NCBI GenBank assembly: GCA_026261815.1
Contig: JAMPIT010000174.1
Coordinates: 8,246,001 to 8,310,000 of the forward strand
DNA length: 64,000 nt
Direction of reading: 5' to 3'
Source of the DNA: Monarcha castaneiventris obscurior
Lineage: Eukaryota; Chordata; Aves; Passeriformes; Monarchidae
Every line of letters starts with the position of its first letter. Position 1 is the stretch's first letter. This document shows, piece after piece, positions 1 to 13,574 of the stretch. The position numbers and the translations under genes were made by a program. The notes below the pieces were generated by a model that made no database searches, was not told where the DNA came from, and saw only the letters and a list, made by a program, of their open reading frames with translations.

Positions 1-3000
1 ATCTTGTTAGCTGAACACAAAACAACCTCATGGAGGAAGCTGTGGCACCAAATGTTTTGGGCATGTTGAGCCCCACCTCCCTCGCTTTAGTCACCTACAT
101 GGATGATTTCCTTCAGTCACTCAAATTTCACATTCTCCAGTGCCTTTCAGGAAGCACCAGGTTTCCAGGGAAGAAATGGCACATTCATACAGTTGTGTTC
201 ATAGTGGTACCAGCAGGGAAGGGCAGTTCTGGTGGCCACAGATTCATTGTTACTAGAGTTAGATTCTGTCCCTTCTAAGCAGCAGGAGCACAGCATTAAA
301 AATATTTACATTTTTTTGATTGGCTACCCAAATTGCTGTTTTCTATTTTCTGACATGAAACCTACTAGTTTCTCTTTTCTGGTGGAAAAGCCCTTTGTGC
401 TGATGCATAGGTTATACATTGCATCTAATGTGAAAGAATAAGACAGGTAAGTAACATCATCAAGTACTCTTCACATAGCATGTGGAAATGTTAGGCGGTG
501 TTTATTGATTTTGCTGAGTTTTACAAGAAGAACTGCCTAGGTAATACCTACACTGAAACCAGGGTTTAAAGTTGATGCTGTATTTGAAAGACATTTTAAT
601 GGCCTTGGGGCAAAATGATTTGTGTTGTTTTGGCTAGCCCAAGGTTACAATGAAATATTGTCTTTATTACTTCTGTACCAGGGTTTCTCAGCCACTGTTG
701 GGAATTAAAATGTGAGCCTTAAAGATTTACTACATGGGGAAAAGCAGAAAAGATAAAGAGCCTCAGGATTCAGATCCAGGGCAGGTGGCTGTACCAGCAC
801 CTCACAGTAAAACGTGGGCCATTATGGAATTGATCATTGCAAATAATAAATGCTGGATTACAGACAGACTCATCTTAATCCTGCTCATATCATTGTATGA
901 GGATAACACTTTTGTATGATTGAAAAGGTCCATTTTTGAATTAAACAACAAAGCATCTGTAGGGGGGGGAACTGAGAAGCCCCCAGCTCAGCAAAACAGC
1001 CCTGGCTCTTTCTTCAGTGGGTGAGGGATTGAAAAGTAAAAGCAGGTAAAAATAGAAAAGCCCATCAGGAATTGCAAAATTATTTACCAAACTAATTATT
1101 ATCTACCTGCATATACATTTAAAGGCAGGCAATCACATGATTTCAGAAAAGAGAGACACCTCAGCTCAGAATTGGCTTGAGAAAAATTCTATTCCAGATT
1201 TTCTTGGTGCCAGGGAATTTTACTAAAGCAGCCAAGGATAGGACTTTCATACCTATATATTCAAGATATCTCCTTTTACACAGCAGTTCTTGGGATCAAT
1301 GTGTGTTTTCTACTGCCTCTTTAGGGTGGACTGACTGTAGAGATCTAAATAAAACTTCATGTATTTTAATGCAGTATTTTAATACCCTTACCAGCACCTT
1401 ATGGTTCTCATTTTCTTAATTAGAGACCTTCGCAGCTGGCCCAGGCTGCTAAACACAGTTACACAAAGCATCTATTTACTGATATGTGTTAGTGTACTAC
1501 TGAACTACTTTCAGATGATTTCATTTACATTTTGCCCAGCTTCATTGAAAGGTCACCCTCTCCCTTAGAGAATCTCCACATAATCTGACATTAACTATTT
1601 AATGGCAATAATTTTGAAGTGCACAATGTGGGTGCACCAGTAGAAAATGCTACCAGAACACAGGGGCTACTATTTTGTCAGACATCCAATACTTACGGTT
1701 TTAAGTATTTTGGGAGCATTAAGGATACTATTGTTTCAGTAGCTACAATTCCTGGGTGTCCACTTCATCCAGGTCTAAGTGAGTTTACTCACTTTGCCCT
1801 CAGCAAGGTGTTATATGGTGTTGTTGCACTTAAGACCATGGTTAAATTTAGCATCGTGTAACAATTATTTATTTGGCAACAGACTTATTACCCAAGCACA
1901 TACCTGCTGGCTGTATCTCAGAAAGAGACACTATAAATAGCTGAACAGCTTTACATCAGAATAAATTGGAAACTGGCATGAGGGAAATACAGCTTTCTGC
2001 TTGGCTTATTTTTCTCTCCTTAATGTTCTCAGCACAAAAAGCAATATGATTTGTGATCTGATCTTGTTCATTAGAAGAGAACAAATTTGTGTGAGCGCAG
2101 GAAGCACATCAGATCTCTGAATATAAATAGACTAAGAGGAAGTTGAACTAGATAAGTATTTCCTCAGACTTCTCATCTAAAGGAAATTAGCTGCATTAAT
2201 TCATAAAAAGTACATTTGCTGTTATTGGGAATCCTGGCAGGAGGTGGATGGGAAGGGACCCGTGGGTGATCACCTGCTCCCTGCTCCCACCAGGATCACA
2301 CACTGGGTAAGGACAGCTTGCTCAGGGCCCCATCCTCCTAGGGTTTAGCCTCAGATTAACTTTTAGGACTTCATTTTTTAAGTTCTTCTGATTTATTTTT
2401 ATCAAATTTATTTACTAATTATTCTTCTCCTCATCTTTTATGGTTTTACAGTGGAGGCTTTTAGCCTGCTCGTCAGCCCTTTTATTTTATTTAGATGTAA
2501 ATAACTACCCAGCATTTTCAAAAGGGAACAACAGCCTAAATCTGCCAGTGGAACAAAAGTTAACTGCTCTCAGAAACGTGCAGAAAATAAATGATTGAGA
2601 CTTTGCACTACAAAATTTGTAATTCTTGCTAATGCTAAAGTACATCTGACTTTTATGAAAGGAAAACACCATTAGCATTTTTTCCCTAATGTCAGAACAC
2701 ATACAGGAGGACAGACAGACAAAATCCTTTTCCCACAAGGGAAAGAAAAGCAGCCAGCAACAAAAGTATTTGTTTCCATTAACAGATAGACTATGATTAC
2801 AACATAGAATGCAGTTGTTACAGTTTTTAATTTGAATATATTTTACACTCAAAATATCTCTTTGTACTCTGAATTCATTCTATAAAAAGGGAAAAGATGT
2901 TAAAAAACAGTCTAAAGATCTAAAAGTCATAATTAAAAATCACATTTGTAACTAAATTCACAGTTGTGACTTCAAAGAAAAATCAAAATGCTCTTGTGAC

Positions 3001-6000
3001 CTTCTCTTGAGGAAGTTTTCAGAGGCAGAATGGAATGAACAGTTCACTGCATATATTTGTACCAGTGCTTCTGGTACATCCAGCACTAAATATTCTGTAT
3101 TTTAAGATGGTTAAAATAATTTAGTTCTTGATCAAAAGCCAATATAAACATACATCTAAAAAAAACCAGAATCCATGGAGCATTCATTATACCAAACAGT
3201 AGGGCTCATTACTTTGGAAAAAACTATTAGCAAGCCAGCCAGATTTGACCACGAGTAATTTATACGATCCAGTTTGGCTTAATTCAAGCTATATCAGCAA
3301 ATTATAATCCTTAGCAAACACTAATCATTATTCATCCCATTAACAAAATTAATAAAAGTAATCTTCTCACATTAGATAAAAGGGATTCTTCCCAGCACCC
3401 TTTTGTTTTTCAGACTGCATTCAGGACACAATTTAAACCCTTCTGCACAATTTTTGTGTGAATCTTCCTTGTGCAGTCCCCCATTAGAGTCATTGCCCTT
3501 AAAGCCAGCATTAGATACCTCATCTGCTTATCCACGGAAGCACTCGCAGGAACTATCAAGAGGTTGTCAAGAGGCAGAGGATGTCACACTCTATAAGGAG
3601 CAAAATATTGCTTCCCTTGCAGATGGCACCCAGTTTTATCTCAGCAAAACACCAGCTTCTAATCAATGTTGTTAAGAAATCTTAGAGACCAACAGCTGTA
3701 TGACTTGGGTTTCTGTAAATCTGACACAGTTGGAGGCAAAGCTGTAGTGAGAATTAATTTTGCCTGCTATTGTCAGCCTGGATAGAAATAACTGAATACC
3801 TGGATACAAACAACTGATATGTGGTGCCTTCACAACACCTCTCCTGAAATACTATGCTCTTAGTACAGCTGCCTACATGACATTTAAAAAATAACGTAGG
3901 TAAAATATTCACCAGTACTTTAGATGGCCTTGGAGGAAACCAAAATCAGCTTAACAAGACCTAAAATTAAAAAAGACAAAAAACATGACTGTTTCAGTTG
4001 GGTATGCTGAGAGTGGTCAGTGCTAGTCAGGTCCTGGCTATGGGTTACCAGCCCTGTGAAACAAGCAGCAAAGCAATTGAGAAACATACTTTTGTTACAC
4101 TTTTCTATTCTTTCCTGTTTAGCTAAGCAGAATTAACAAAGGAGCTGTCAGGAGATGTTTTACAATCCCATACTCTGCCAGTCAAAACCCTCTCCTATTA
4201 GCATCAGCGCCTCAACTCAACTTTGAGAAAATTTTATTTTATTGAAACTTGGCTTGGGAAAAAATCCAAACATGTAAAGCACCAGCCAAACAAATTAGAG
4301 TTCCAGAATATTCAGTATATGAAAATGGCTGGGTTTTATAATTGAAGCTGTTCATAATTTTTGTTAACAGACAAAATTGCTGTCTGAGCTTCAAATGTAT
4401 CATTTAAAACTAAGTTCATGAAGGTTGCCTCTACTCTAGCTTTTCTCTGAAAGTTTTGGAAGTCTGCGAACATCAGATGAAAGTCTATCAAAAGGAGTAA
4501 AACAACTCCAAAGGAAAAAAACACTTTGTTCCTGAAACACAAGGACAAGCTTGCCTTGTATATATGTAAAGAAAAAAATCTGACTGTTCTTGAACAGAGG
4601 ATGGTTTGGGGTGCCCCCTGCTCCCAATAGATAAATGCACATGAAAGCCCTTAATATTGAAAGTATAATCCTAACTCTTAGTCAGATTTATCTAGCAATA
4701 ACCTTACCAAGGCATCAAGTTTGCTGTGACATACTCATCTTAAGAAATAAACAGCATTTTTTCTCTAATGCAGTACCTTACTAACACAGATTTGTTTACA
4801 GTAATCACTGTGCAGGTTTTGCTACCCATTTTCAGGGCTAATTCAAATCCTGATTGAAAGTAAACCAAATCTGATCTCATTCAAATGGTTTTATGTACAA
4901 ATTTTCCTTCAGAGGACAGGAAGGCGTGAAGATTTATGGCATGACATCCTGCCCCTGCTTCTCTGCTCAGAGCTGACACACTGTTTATTACCATCTCTGG
5001 GAACAATGGGAAGGACACCTCCCTCCCAAGCTCCATTCCTGGGACGTTACTGCTTGAGTTCTGATCACCTGTTTGTGGAAAGTCAGAATATAGCTTTGCT
5101 GGTCAAGGTAGAGGAAAACATCCAAAAAGCAGAATTGCATTTTAAATAATCCTGGTTTAAGATTACTGAAATAACAGTGATATGGACTAACAGCCATAGT
5201 ATTAAGTAATAGTAATATTTAAATTAATATTGAAAATTATATTGAAAGGCAGTGACCCGCAAGACCGTCTCAGTAAGCCTTGTCCTGCAGTGGCATATAT
5301 CACCATCCTCCTTTTCTTGGGAAGAAATCCTTAATGTAAACTAGAATGTATATTAGTTTTGTAAAAGATTTAAGTATCAGATACATTCTTTTTAATTTTT
5401 TTGTCAGTCTGAGTTTTGCAGAATTAGGTAGGTACATGAAAAATAATCTTATATCTTATGATTTTGAGTCAAGAACATACTTAAAGAGGGTTTAAACACT
5501 GATAAAAACACTTTTTTCATTGCAACCAGTAATTGCTACTTGAGGACTTTCCCAAACTAACTTTAATCTTACTACAACCCACCCTGCTTATTAAAATAAT
5601 AAAAAGCCCAGCATTTGTCTCCCCTCTTTTTATTGTCTCCACTGCTCTTTTTCCAGTCTCACAAGTGAAATACCACTTCTACCTTGCAAAGCCCTTTCTG
5701 AGTGGCCCCATTTCTTTTAAGCAACAATTTTGATCTTCATTGCATAGTTCAGGGTGTTCAGATCTAACAGACAACATTTTTCATGTTGATTGTGCAGCAA
5801 ATCTGGCCTTCTCTCCTTTTTAAGCAGCATATTTGGACTCAGCTTGGTTTAACAGCACTGTACCAAAAGTTGATTGTAGCACTAACTGGAATGGCACATG
5901 TTATAAAGTCCATATTGCTGGTTGGTTCGCCGTCTATGTTCTTTTAACTTCTGTCTGACATAAAACTCAGTATGTTGCTGTTTTAACTCAGAGCCTCTGA

Positions 6001-7978
6001 CTGGCCAAAGAGGTCAAACTGGCTACAGTTCCCTGATTTTTGAACAGAATTCCTCTAAAATAAAATGAATGAGTGTGATTAAGGGTTGGAACTCCTAAAT
6101 TCCACAGAAGCAGGAACCAACAGCAGATGTCACTCAGTAAAGTAGACCATCTCAGCAGATGGGCAAATATGAAACGCAAAGGCTTTTCCTGACATCATTT
6201 GGTTTTAATATGATAGAAATAAAATGCCCTGTCAGTAAAATATAACCAGACAGTTGCTTTGTAGTCATTTTGGATACATGGTTGGTAATTCAAAGTCCTG
6301 CTGCCTTTGCAATATTAATTATTCTGTGCCTTTTTACAGCAAGAATACATGTCAGACCAGCTGAACATACCGCATGCAGCTGTAGTGGCTCAGAAGTATC
6401 TGTTACTCTATTTGCAATTTAACATTAGTGAAAGATAGAGAAAAGAAACTTAGTGGATCATTTCCAGGAATCTAGCTGATGTATCAGACAAAATTATAGA
6501 GACAGGACTTCATCCCATGTTTGGAAGTGGTTTTCCCCCTGCAGAGGTATGTGATGTGTGTCTCAGAGCAGAAAAGCAGCTCTGTAGGGCTGAGAGCTGT
6601 GAATCTGAACTGCCTCGGGGGAGCTGGGGCTGCAAGCATGTGCTTAATGACATATGTTCCCATTAAAATGTGTAAGTTGTTCTCTTGTACAAGTGGTTAA
6701 CACCTTTTTAATCAGGCCATTTACTTCATTTACAAAAATAAGCACCCTGGATTCAAAAATGATAGCATTTTATTGTCAGCAGTGTGTATATACATTTATA
6801 CATATATTAAAATATGTATTTACACAGCTTTCAGTGTGGATGAACGTATCTGAGACACATAAACATAACACACTACTTGTGGCACATATAACGTACTCAT
6901 ACTGTGAGCAAAGCTGTGGTACACACACAGTGGTATCCTGATGCCATCAGAGGTGCTGTTTTATTGAGATCTGCTTCTCTTAAACATGGAAAGTACATGA
7001 TGTCTGCTGCTTTGGATCTCACATGCTTATGAAATTCTGATCTTCGGATCACAGGCTAGGATATGTCTGTTTCACTGAGCATTAAATTTTCTGAGATGGA
7101 TGAATTATCTGGTGTCTGAGGAAAAATAGTATTTTTAGTGTGTTTAATTACCATTCAGGTTGTTTATCATGTTTTCTAGGATGAATTTCTCAATCCTGTT
7201 TTTGTGTTATTTTGACTGCCCCATGTATTAATTGTTAAGCTCATCTTTTGTGACAACACCCGGAAGGCACCCTTTTATAAATCAAAAGTAAATATATTAC
7301 CCTACCTTGCAGGGGTGCCATAAGGCTTAATTAGTTCATTTTTGTAAAGTGTTCTGAGATTCCCAGATCAGCATCAAGTGTTTGTTATTAATTATAGGAT
7401 CTAGGGAGTATACCGGATGATTTCTTAATTTAATTTTCTTCAGGCAATTTTAAAATAACTAATTTTGTAACATCTTTGCTCTTTTAAATTCCTAAAGCAC
7501 ATTTGCTCTTGGCTCAAGTAATTCTGTGTCTATTTTCCTCTCACTTACTGTATTTTTATTTCTAGACTTGTTTTTTGTTTTATACAAAAATATGAAAAAC
7601 AGTCTTTTACTGCTTTCCCTGTGAATTCTGCTATGTGGATTATTCTCTAATAAGAAGGTTTTGTTTAAACATTAGATGGTGGGTTTTTTCCTGCAGTTGG
7701 GGGTGTTAAGTAATTTACTTGGCTTCCCCTGGGAAATTTGCAGAGATTACATGGCACTGCTGTGATTTATCATTTCCACTTTATTTCTGACTCATAAAGC
7801 ATGCATTATTTTGTGTTTACCTTCAGCAACAGATCACAGGAAATTTCATCATCAATCAAAGCACTTTAAAATGGGGAGAAGTGATAAGGTGACAAAGGCA
7901 CAGTCAGCAACTGTGGTTATTGGAGAATCATTTATGCTTCATTGTGTCGTAACACTTCTCATTTTATTGCTTTCCCAG
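1..7978 (+). other. RELN: RELN intron upstream of exon A (partial)
   Basis: This is AT-rich intron with no coding exon that I can recognise; only short chance reading frames occur on both strands. It ends in a good polypyrimidine tract and CAG acceptor at 7976-7978. A decayed CR1 piece lies at 2246-2340. Nothing else with a supported function was seen. Confidence 0.85.
2246..2340 (-). mobile_element. Degenerate CR1 LINE fragment
   Basis: A short GC-richer patch in AT-rich intron reads like the reverse complement of the CR1 3' region: 'gggaagggacc' is followed by 'gtgatcacctgctccctgct', then a 'caggatcacac' block and a 'cagggcccc' block in the usual order. It is heavily diverged and lacks the terminal repeat, so it is an old fragment. 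The match is by eye and memory only. Confidence 0.45.
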
Positions 7979-8075
7979 GATCGGGTTCATGTCGATTTAG
8001 TTACTCAGATCCCAGCATCACGGTGTCCTACAGTAAGAACAGTTCTGCAGATTGGACTCAGCTGGAGAAAATTAG
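7979..8075 (+). CDS. RELN: RELN exon A: reelin repeat 1, first sub-domain
   Basis: This 97 bp exon encodes [13 protein letters not shown] and onward to the TQLEKI segment, about human residues 269-300. It starts with the last two bases of a glycine codon and ends with two bases (AG) of a codon completed in exon B, so the following intron is phase 2. It lies early in reelin repeat 1, inside the region reported to hold the CR-50 function-blocking epitope. The N-S-S sequon at about residue 289 matches a glycosylation site in mammals. The acceptor is strong (tttcccag); the donor AG|gtttgt is weak at position +3. Compared with the human sequence I recall, the exon carries several substitutions (IIVLYA becomes ITVSYS), more than most later exons. 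Confidence 0.95.
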
Positions 8076-11000
8076 GTTTGTTACAGCTTTTTAATCATTT
8101 TCATGTTTTCCAGCTGAGCAGGTGGTGTTTAAACCTGGCTCTTTTAAAACTTGTTTTATTTGTTAACTTTTCAGTTCTCCTTGTTCATACAAAAGATGAG
8201 GGGTGACATTCCTGGCTAATTGCAGAACTGCCACCAGATTTGTTAAATCACAAATTCATTCATTGAGTATGTGGGAAGTAAGAGAATCACTTCATGCTTA
8301 AAATGCAACTCCAATAACCAGCAGGTTCATGTGCCTGAAAAAACAAAACTTCGATGACTTTTTGCATTTTAGCACCATTTTTAATGTCAGCAATGGCCAT
8401 ATTTTATAATGTTGCAAGTATCTACTTTGGTAGATTAAAATATTCAATAAAAACATTTCATAGTTTGATATGAACACTTGGCTCTTAACGCTCTTGTAAT
8501 AACAAGATTATGGTGAATAGTGCCTTGCTTTTAAACCAACTGGTGTACATCAAAACGCAAAGGATTATGAATCGAAAATTTAAATCTTTTCATTGCAATA
8601 GCCACACCTTTAAAGAGAGAGTCAGTGTCAAAGATGGATTTTTCTAAGACAGCATATTTTATTCAGTAATAATAGTTCTTGAGAAGCATTTTGTGCAACA
8701 GCATATAAACATAATTATACAACTGGGGAAGAAAAAACTGTTATTTATATGTAATGTACTCATAGCATCTCAGTCTGCCTTCCTGCATTACCCCAGTGTC
8801 AGTGCTATATAAGTGACTCACTTGAGCCTATTTTCAGTCCATTGTGGCAATTTGCAGAGCAAAAGGCTCCTTAATTTCTGATGAATAAGCAAAACTCGAG
8901 CTGCAAGGTTGTGTATTTCAGTATCTCATCCTCCAACTCCTTGGGGGAGTGGGACTACAATTTAATTGAAAAAATCATATATTATTTTCAATTTTAGTAA
9001 AACAATTGGTGCTAATTCTTATCTCAGAAAAATATAAAGCAAGAGCAATTCACTGCAGGCACTGAAGTTGCCTCAGAGTAACCACACAATACATTCTATT
9101 TTTCCCACATTGATGCAAAATTACATGATAGTCCATAACATCAGCTCAGTTGCTCTCATAGCTCTGCAAGCCAGGAAACTCAAGAGTTCTGAGGATGCAA
9201 ACACAAGCCCTTGAGAACAAATTTTTTTGAAGTTAATGTGCATGCAGTTTGACCTCTCTTTCCTAAAATTTGATGCTGGAGCCAGCAGTAGAAAACAGGT
9301 CAATAGAGCAATGTCGTGCGAAGTGGAGAGGATGAATTATGGAAGGATGCTCGTTTCTCCTGTGGTCCGTATGAATTGCAGTGTTTATTCGAATGTGCTT
9401 CAGCGACTTTCACAGCACTACATGCAGCTCCAGGGAACGGTGGGAGAGCTGGGGAGACATGGGACAGGAGGGCAGCTGTGAAGGGAGATGTTGGGTTGTG
9501 TCAGTGGGATTTCAGCTCTGGACTCCCGGGAGGGAGGGCAGAGATCTCTCGGGGAGGGCGGGTGCTGTGTGTGGGCTCCGGGAGAAGCGAGGACATTGCC
9601 TCAGAGCAGCGCCGCACTGCAGGGTGACAGACACATTTAGCAAGTGCAGGGACATTTGTGGGGGCAGATCCTGGGTGTGAATATGGGACAAAGGCAGTTG
9701 CTTGTCGGTATTCTGCTTTGCTTTCAAAAGAGAAGTTCTTCTATTTTCTGCTACAAGCGGATGCTATTGGTACCCTTTTTCCCTAAAAGCTCTGGATTGT
9801 CTCTGACAAACTATTCACCCTTCAAAGCGTCACTACCAAGGCAGATGGAACATTGAGTAGCTGACATCTTGCAAACCTCACTTTTGTAAGTCTTTGCAGC
9901 CTGAGGTTTGAATGTAGCTAATTCACTTGCTGGGTAGCTATTGAGGCTTAGCCCCACCCAGCAGCCAAGCCCCACACAGGCACTCCCTCACTCCCCCAGC
10001 ACCAGGACTGGGGAGAGAACTGGAATGGTAAAAGCCAGAGAACTCGTGGGTTGAGATAAAGACAGTTTAATAGGGAAGGCAAAAGCCATGCATTCCCATG
10101 GGCAGGCAGGAGCTCCGCCATCTCCAGGAGAGCAGGGCCCCTATCACGTGTGACGGTGACTTGGGGAGACAAACACCGTCACTCCAAACATCCCCCTTCC
10201 TCCTTCTTCCCCCACTTCAGATACTGAGCACAATGTTACATGGTCTGGAGTATCCCTTTGGTCAGCTGAGGTCACCTCCACCCGCCCTCCCATGCATCCT
10301 CAACTTCTTCGGAGTGCACCTCAATCCTTTCACAGCTCTGAGGACCGGTCTCTGAAGAAGAGCTCAAGGCCCTAATCATTGCCTAATATCAGTATTCCAG
10401 CTCTGACTCTCCACCTCTCATTCTCCATTTTCAGCAGCAAGAGAGAGGACAAATGGCTTGTTTCTTCTGTATTGTTCTTGAAGCAGAACATGGAAAGAAA
10501 GACAACCTGGCCTTCCCCATCCACAAAATTATCCTGACAAGCAGGGGTGTGATATTGGAAGGACATGTTTGTCAGAGAAAATTCCCAGCTTTTCTCTCCA
10601 ACCATTCTGCTCCATCAAAATCTTCAAGGGACTGAGGCATCAGAAGTCAGCAGATTCTTTTGATGAAGTAAAAAGCACATTTTGTGAGACCTGTTTTGGT
10701 AATTAGCTTCCTTAACATTTCCTTTTGGACATACCTGCAAAATACCTGACCATACCCAGTCACCATCTGTGACCAGCACTGAGCATGGACATGGTCCTGG
10801 TCCTGCTCTGTCTTCCTGCTCTCCAATCATCTGCACTGATCTGTTGTTTATTGCCTTAGTTTACACTCTCTTTGAAGCAGGGCTGCCTGGTTGGCCTGGA
10901 TGTGGATGGCCTGGCACAGTGGGACTCTGCCTCAGAGTATTTTCTGATCTCCATAGAAGCTTTCTCAGCGTACAAGGGATGTCAGCACAACAGTGTCACA

Positions 11001-11081
11001 CCTAGTAAATGTGTTAATTGAGGGAAAAGTGTTCCTAACTATGACTTAAAATTGGTCTAATTCCCTATCATTGTTTTTCAG
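8076..11081 (+). other. RELN: RELN intron A-B (3006 bp, phase 2)
   Basis: The first part is AT-rich and featureless. From about 9430 to 9670 there is a GC-rich patch, followed at about 9938-10375 by an LTR-like fragment, so much of the 3' half may be inserted material. The intron ends in ttgtttttcag at 11081. Confidence 0.85.
9938..10375 (-). mobile_element. Avian endogenous retrovirus LTR-like fragment (non-coding, decayed)
   Basis: Read on the minus strand this block has the order of a retroviral LTR. A decayed TATA-like stretch opposite about 10215-10230 is followed by a pyrimidine/purine-rich segment. Then come an ATTAAA polyadenylation-type signal at 10066-10071 and the phrase 'ctgtctttatctcaaccc'. 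A U5-like tail carries 'gtgtggggcttggctgctgg' and ends near 9940. It resembles LTRs of passerine endogenous retroviruses that I have seen repeatedly in songbird genomes, but I cannot name the family. No gag, pol or env reading frame lies on either side, so it is a solo LTR or a fragment. Boundaries are approximate and no target-site duplication was confirmed. Confidence 0.55.
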
Positions 11082-11322
11082 CGCCCCTTCCAACATCAGC
11101 ACAATTATCCACATTCTGTACCTTCCTGAAGATGCTAAAGGGGAGAACATCCATTTTCAGTGGAAACAGGATTATGTTCTTGCTGGTGATGTGTATGAAG
11201 CCTGTTGGGCATTGGACAACATCCTGATCATTAATGCTGCTCACAGAAAAGTTGTGTTAGAAGATAATCTGGATCCTGTGGATACTGGCAACTGGCTTTT
11301 CTTTCCTGGGGCCACAGTTAAG
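11082..11322 (+). CDS. RELN: RELN exon B: reelin repeat 1, first sub-domain continued
   Basis: This 241 bp exon encodes [18 protein letters not shown] through [11 protein letters not shown], about residues 301-381. It contains the repeat signature '[10 protein letters not shown]', the strand before the linker that recurs in every reelin repeat, and then 'LDPVDTGNW', which opens the second sub-domain of repeat 1. The first base completes a codon begun in exon A and gives AGC (serine), where human has arginine. N-I-S near residue 305 is a sequon. The exon ends on a complete AAG codon, so the next intron is phase 0. The donor is AAG|gttagt. About 13 of 81 residues differ from remembered human reelin, a higher rate than in the repeat 2 exons. 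Confidence 0.97.
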
Positions 11323-13574
11323 GTTAGTCTGATTTTCCATGGCTTAATGTTATTATTATTCTTGTAAGTAGAAGAAGACAGTAACATCTAACCAAACTGT
11401 GATCATAAGGGTGTTCAGGCAACTCCATCTGCTTCTAGCATTGGGCTCTTTTTAGCTTTGTTTTTACCCTTTCTCTGTCCCAATGGGGCTGTCTTAAACA
11501 ATGCAACTTTTCTGCCATGACCAAAACTAAAAGTCAGTTTATACTGTCATGTCAGAGATCATGTAACAGAAAATGGAAAACAGCTTCCTTTTAGCAAAAC
11601 AGTGCAATATTTTTGAAACAAATTCAAGTCTTTCTGTTAGCTATTTTAAATACCTGCTTTTTATCTTGGTGTTGTTCAGCTACAGCTACTCACTTCACAA
11701 ATTATCAGCAAAAAATAAGGTTCCCCACTTTTTGTCTGTGAATATCCCATCTCCACTGCAGCATGCATTCAAGTAGTGGCTGCTCCATAAGATACTCTTT
11801 TGCGGTATAATCCTGTTTTAATATGTGGGATACAGCAAGACCATTCTACCTTGGGAAAAACTCTAAGGAGCCCAACAAGATCTCAGTGCATAGTGTACCT
11901 TCACATACAGAGTTGTGCAATATTTGGAAAACAGCTGGATTCTTGCTGTCTATGTTTCCAAGCAGCCAGAAGTTCAACAGCTGATGACTTTCTGATTTCA
12001 TCCTATTTTCATTCACAAAAGCAGTTTTGATGTCAGAGTTCATTTATTATGCTGTTAATGGTTTTGGCAATTGCACAGGAAACAGATGTCGAATACTGAG
12101 GGCAGTTAAGAGGTTGGTTTTGGTCTCATCCTTTTCCCACAGAACCTGATACAAATGGCTTCAAATTAATAGTTTTAGAAATAAATATTCCACTAATGTA
12201 CTTCTCATACCACCATCTTACTGACTCTTTTTTTTACTTCAGCAAAGTAATTTAAACTACATTGGTAAAGCTTTTACATCAGATTTTAGAATCAAATAAT
12301 GTCCTGCGTATTTAATGAACGTTATGTGATCAGTTCACACTTGTTGTTTTGTCAGTCTTATGTCTGGATTTTGAAATCCAGCCCACATATGTGAAGGTGT
12401 GAAAGCAAAGCAAGGATTAATGTACCATAGGCACAGTTACTTTTTCTCAGTTGACCAAGCCTAAACACTGCATGCTCTTTCTGAAACATGTATAAACAAA
12501 ATCTAAACTTTAGCAAATAAACCTCTTTCTTTGTTGCTGTTCATAATTTTTTTTGTTTGGTTGTGGAGATTATTTTGGGGTATGTTTAGTTAAACTCAGC
12601 CAGTTTGTGCCACTGCACAGCTAGGCTTTTATGAAAGACAAAGGACCTAAACCTGGAGATCACTGAGCACTGACCTTTTCTAGTCAGAAATCCCATCAAG
12701 TTCAAGCCTTATGTGTGACACGAGTGAGGTTTCACCAACATGCCATTCCTCCAGGCTTATCCTCTGTTTTAGGTACAAGTGAGATGTGCAAATGCCTGTT
12801 CACGGCTGACATCTGACTGTGTAGGCACTTACACCAGGTTGAGGCTATGTGTAAGACTGTGGTGTAGGCACACTGGACTAAGGCTATGTGTGAGGCACGG
12901 CTTTTATTCTTCATGGGACCCTGCAGTGTGTCTGTGTTGTCACCAGAGCACTCCTTCACTCTTTTCATTTTTAAGGCTCTTGCTGCAGTCTTCCTCAGAT
13001 TTTCAGGAACAATCTTGCCAAATATAATTTGAACAGATTTTGCAATGTGAATTTCATGTTATGTCAAAAGTAAGACTATAAATTGGGTCAAGATTTACAT
13101 CAGATCAGCATAAAACCTGTCGTAGCATTCTAACACCAAGAACAATTTTTTGACAATTTTTTTTAGCTTTTCATGTTTGGAATGTCATATAAAATTTTAC
13201 AAAATCTTTTATTATTTTCTTTAAAACACTTAGCTCTAATCTCAGTTCATCACAAACACGGTATTTTGTATACGTAGAAAGGTAAGAATCCTTGTAGATT
13301 GTGCCAATGACATTAAATATGACATGGGGGAAGGCTTTAGGAGATTTCTCTATCACAGCCAAAGTCAGTGGCCTACAGAATAATGCTTGAGAAACCCTTA
13401 CAGTGTTACAGGGATAGCTTCCATCACAGATAATTCTAGTTCCCTTTTTTCTACAAGTCTTTTTGCTTCCCAGACATCAAGAACTTGCTAAATAGTCCTG
13501 ATCTTTGTCCACAAAATCTGTATCGCAATTTAAATTTTTTCTTTATATTTTTACTAAGAGATCAGCAAATTGTG

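Noticed and set aside
3403..3675. 90-codon plus-strand frame in the first intron, preceded by a pyrimidine-rich stretch and CAG
   Set aside because: It does not match any part of reelin and shows no domain; the preceding reelin exon should encode a different sequence.
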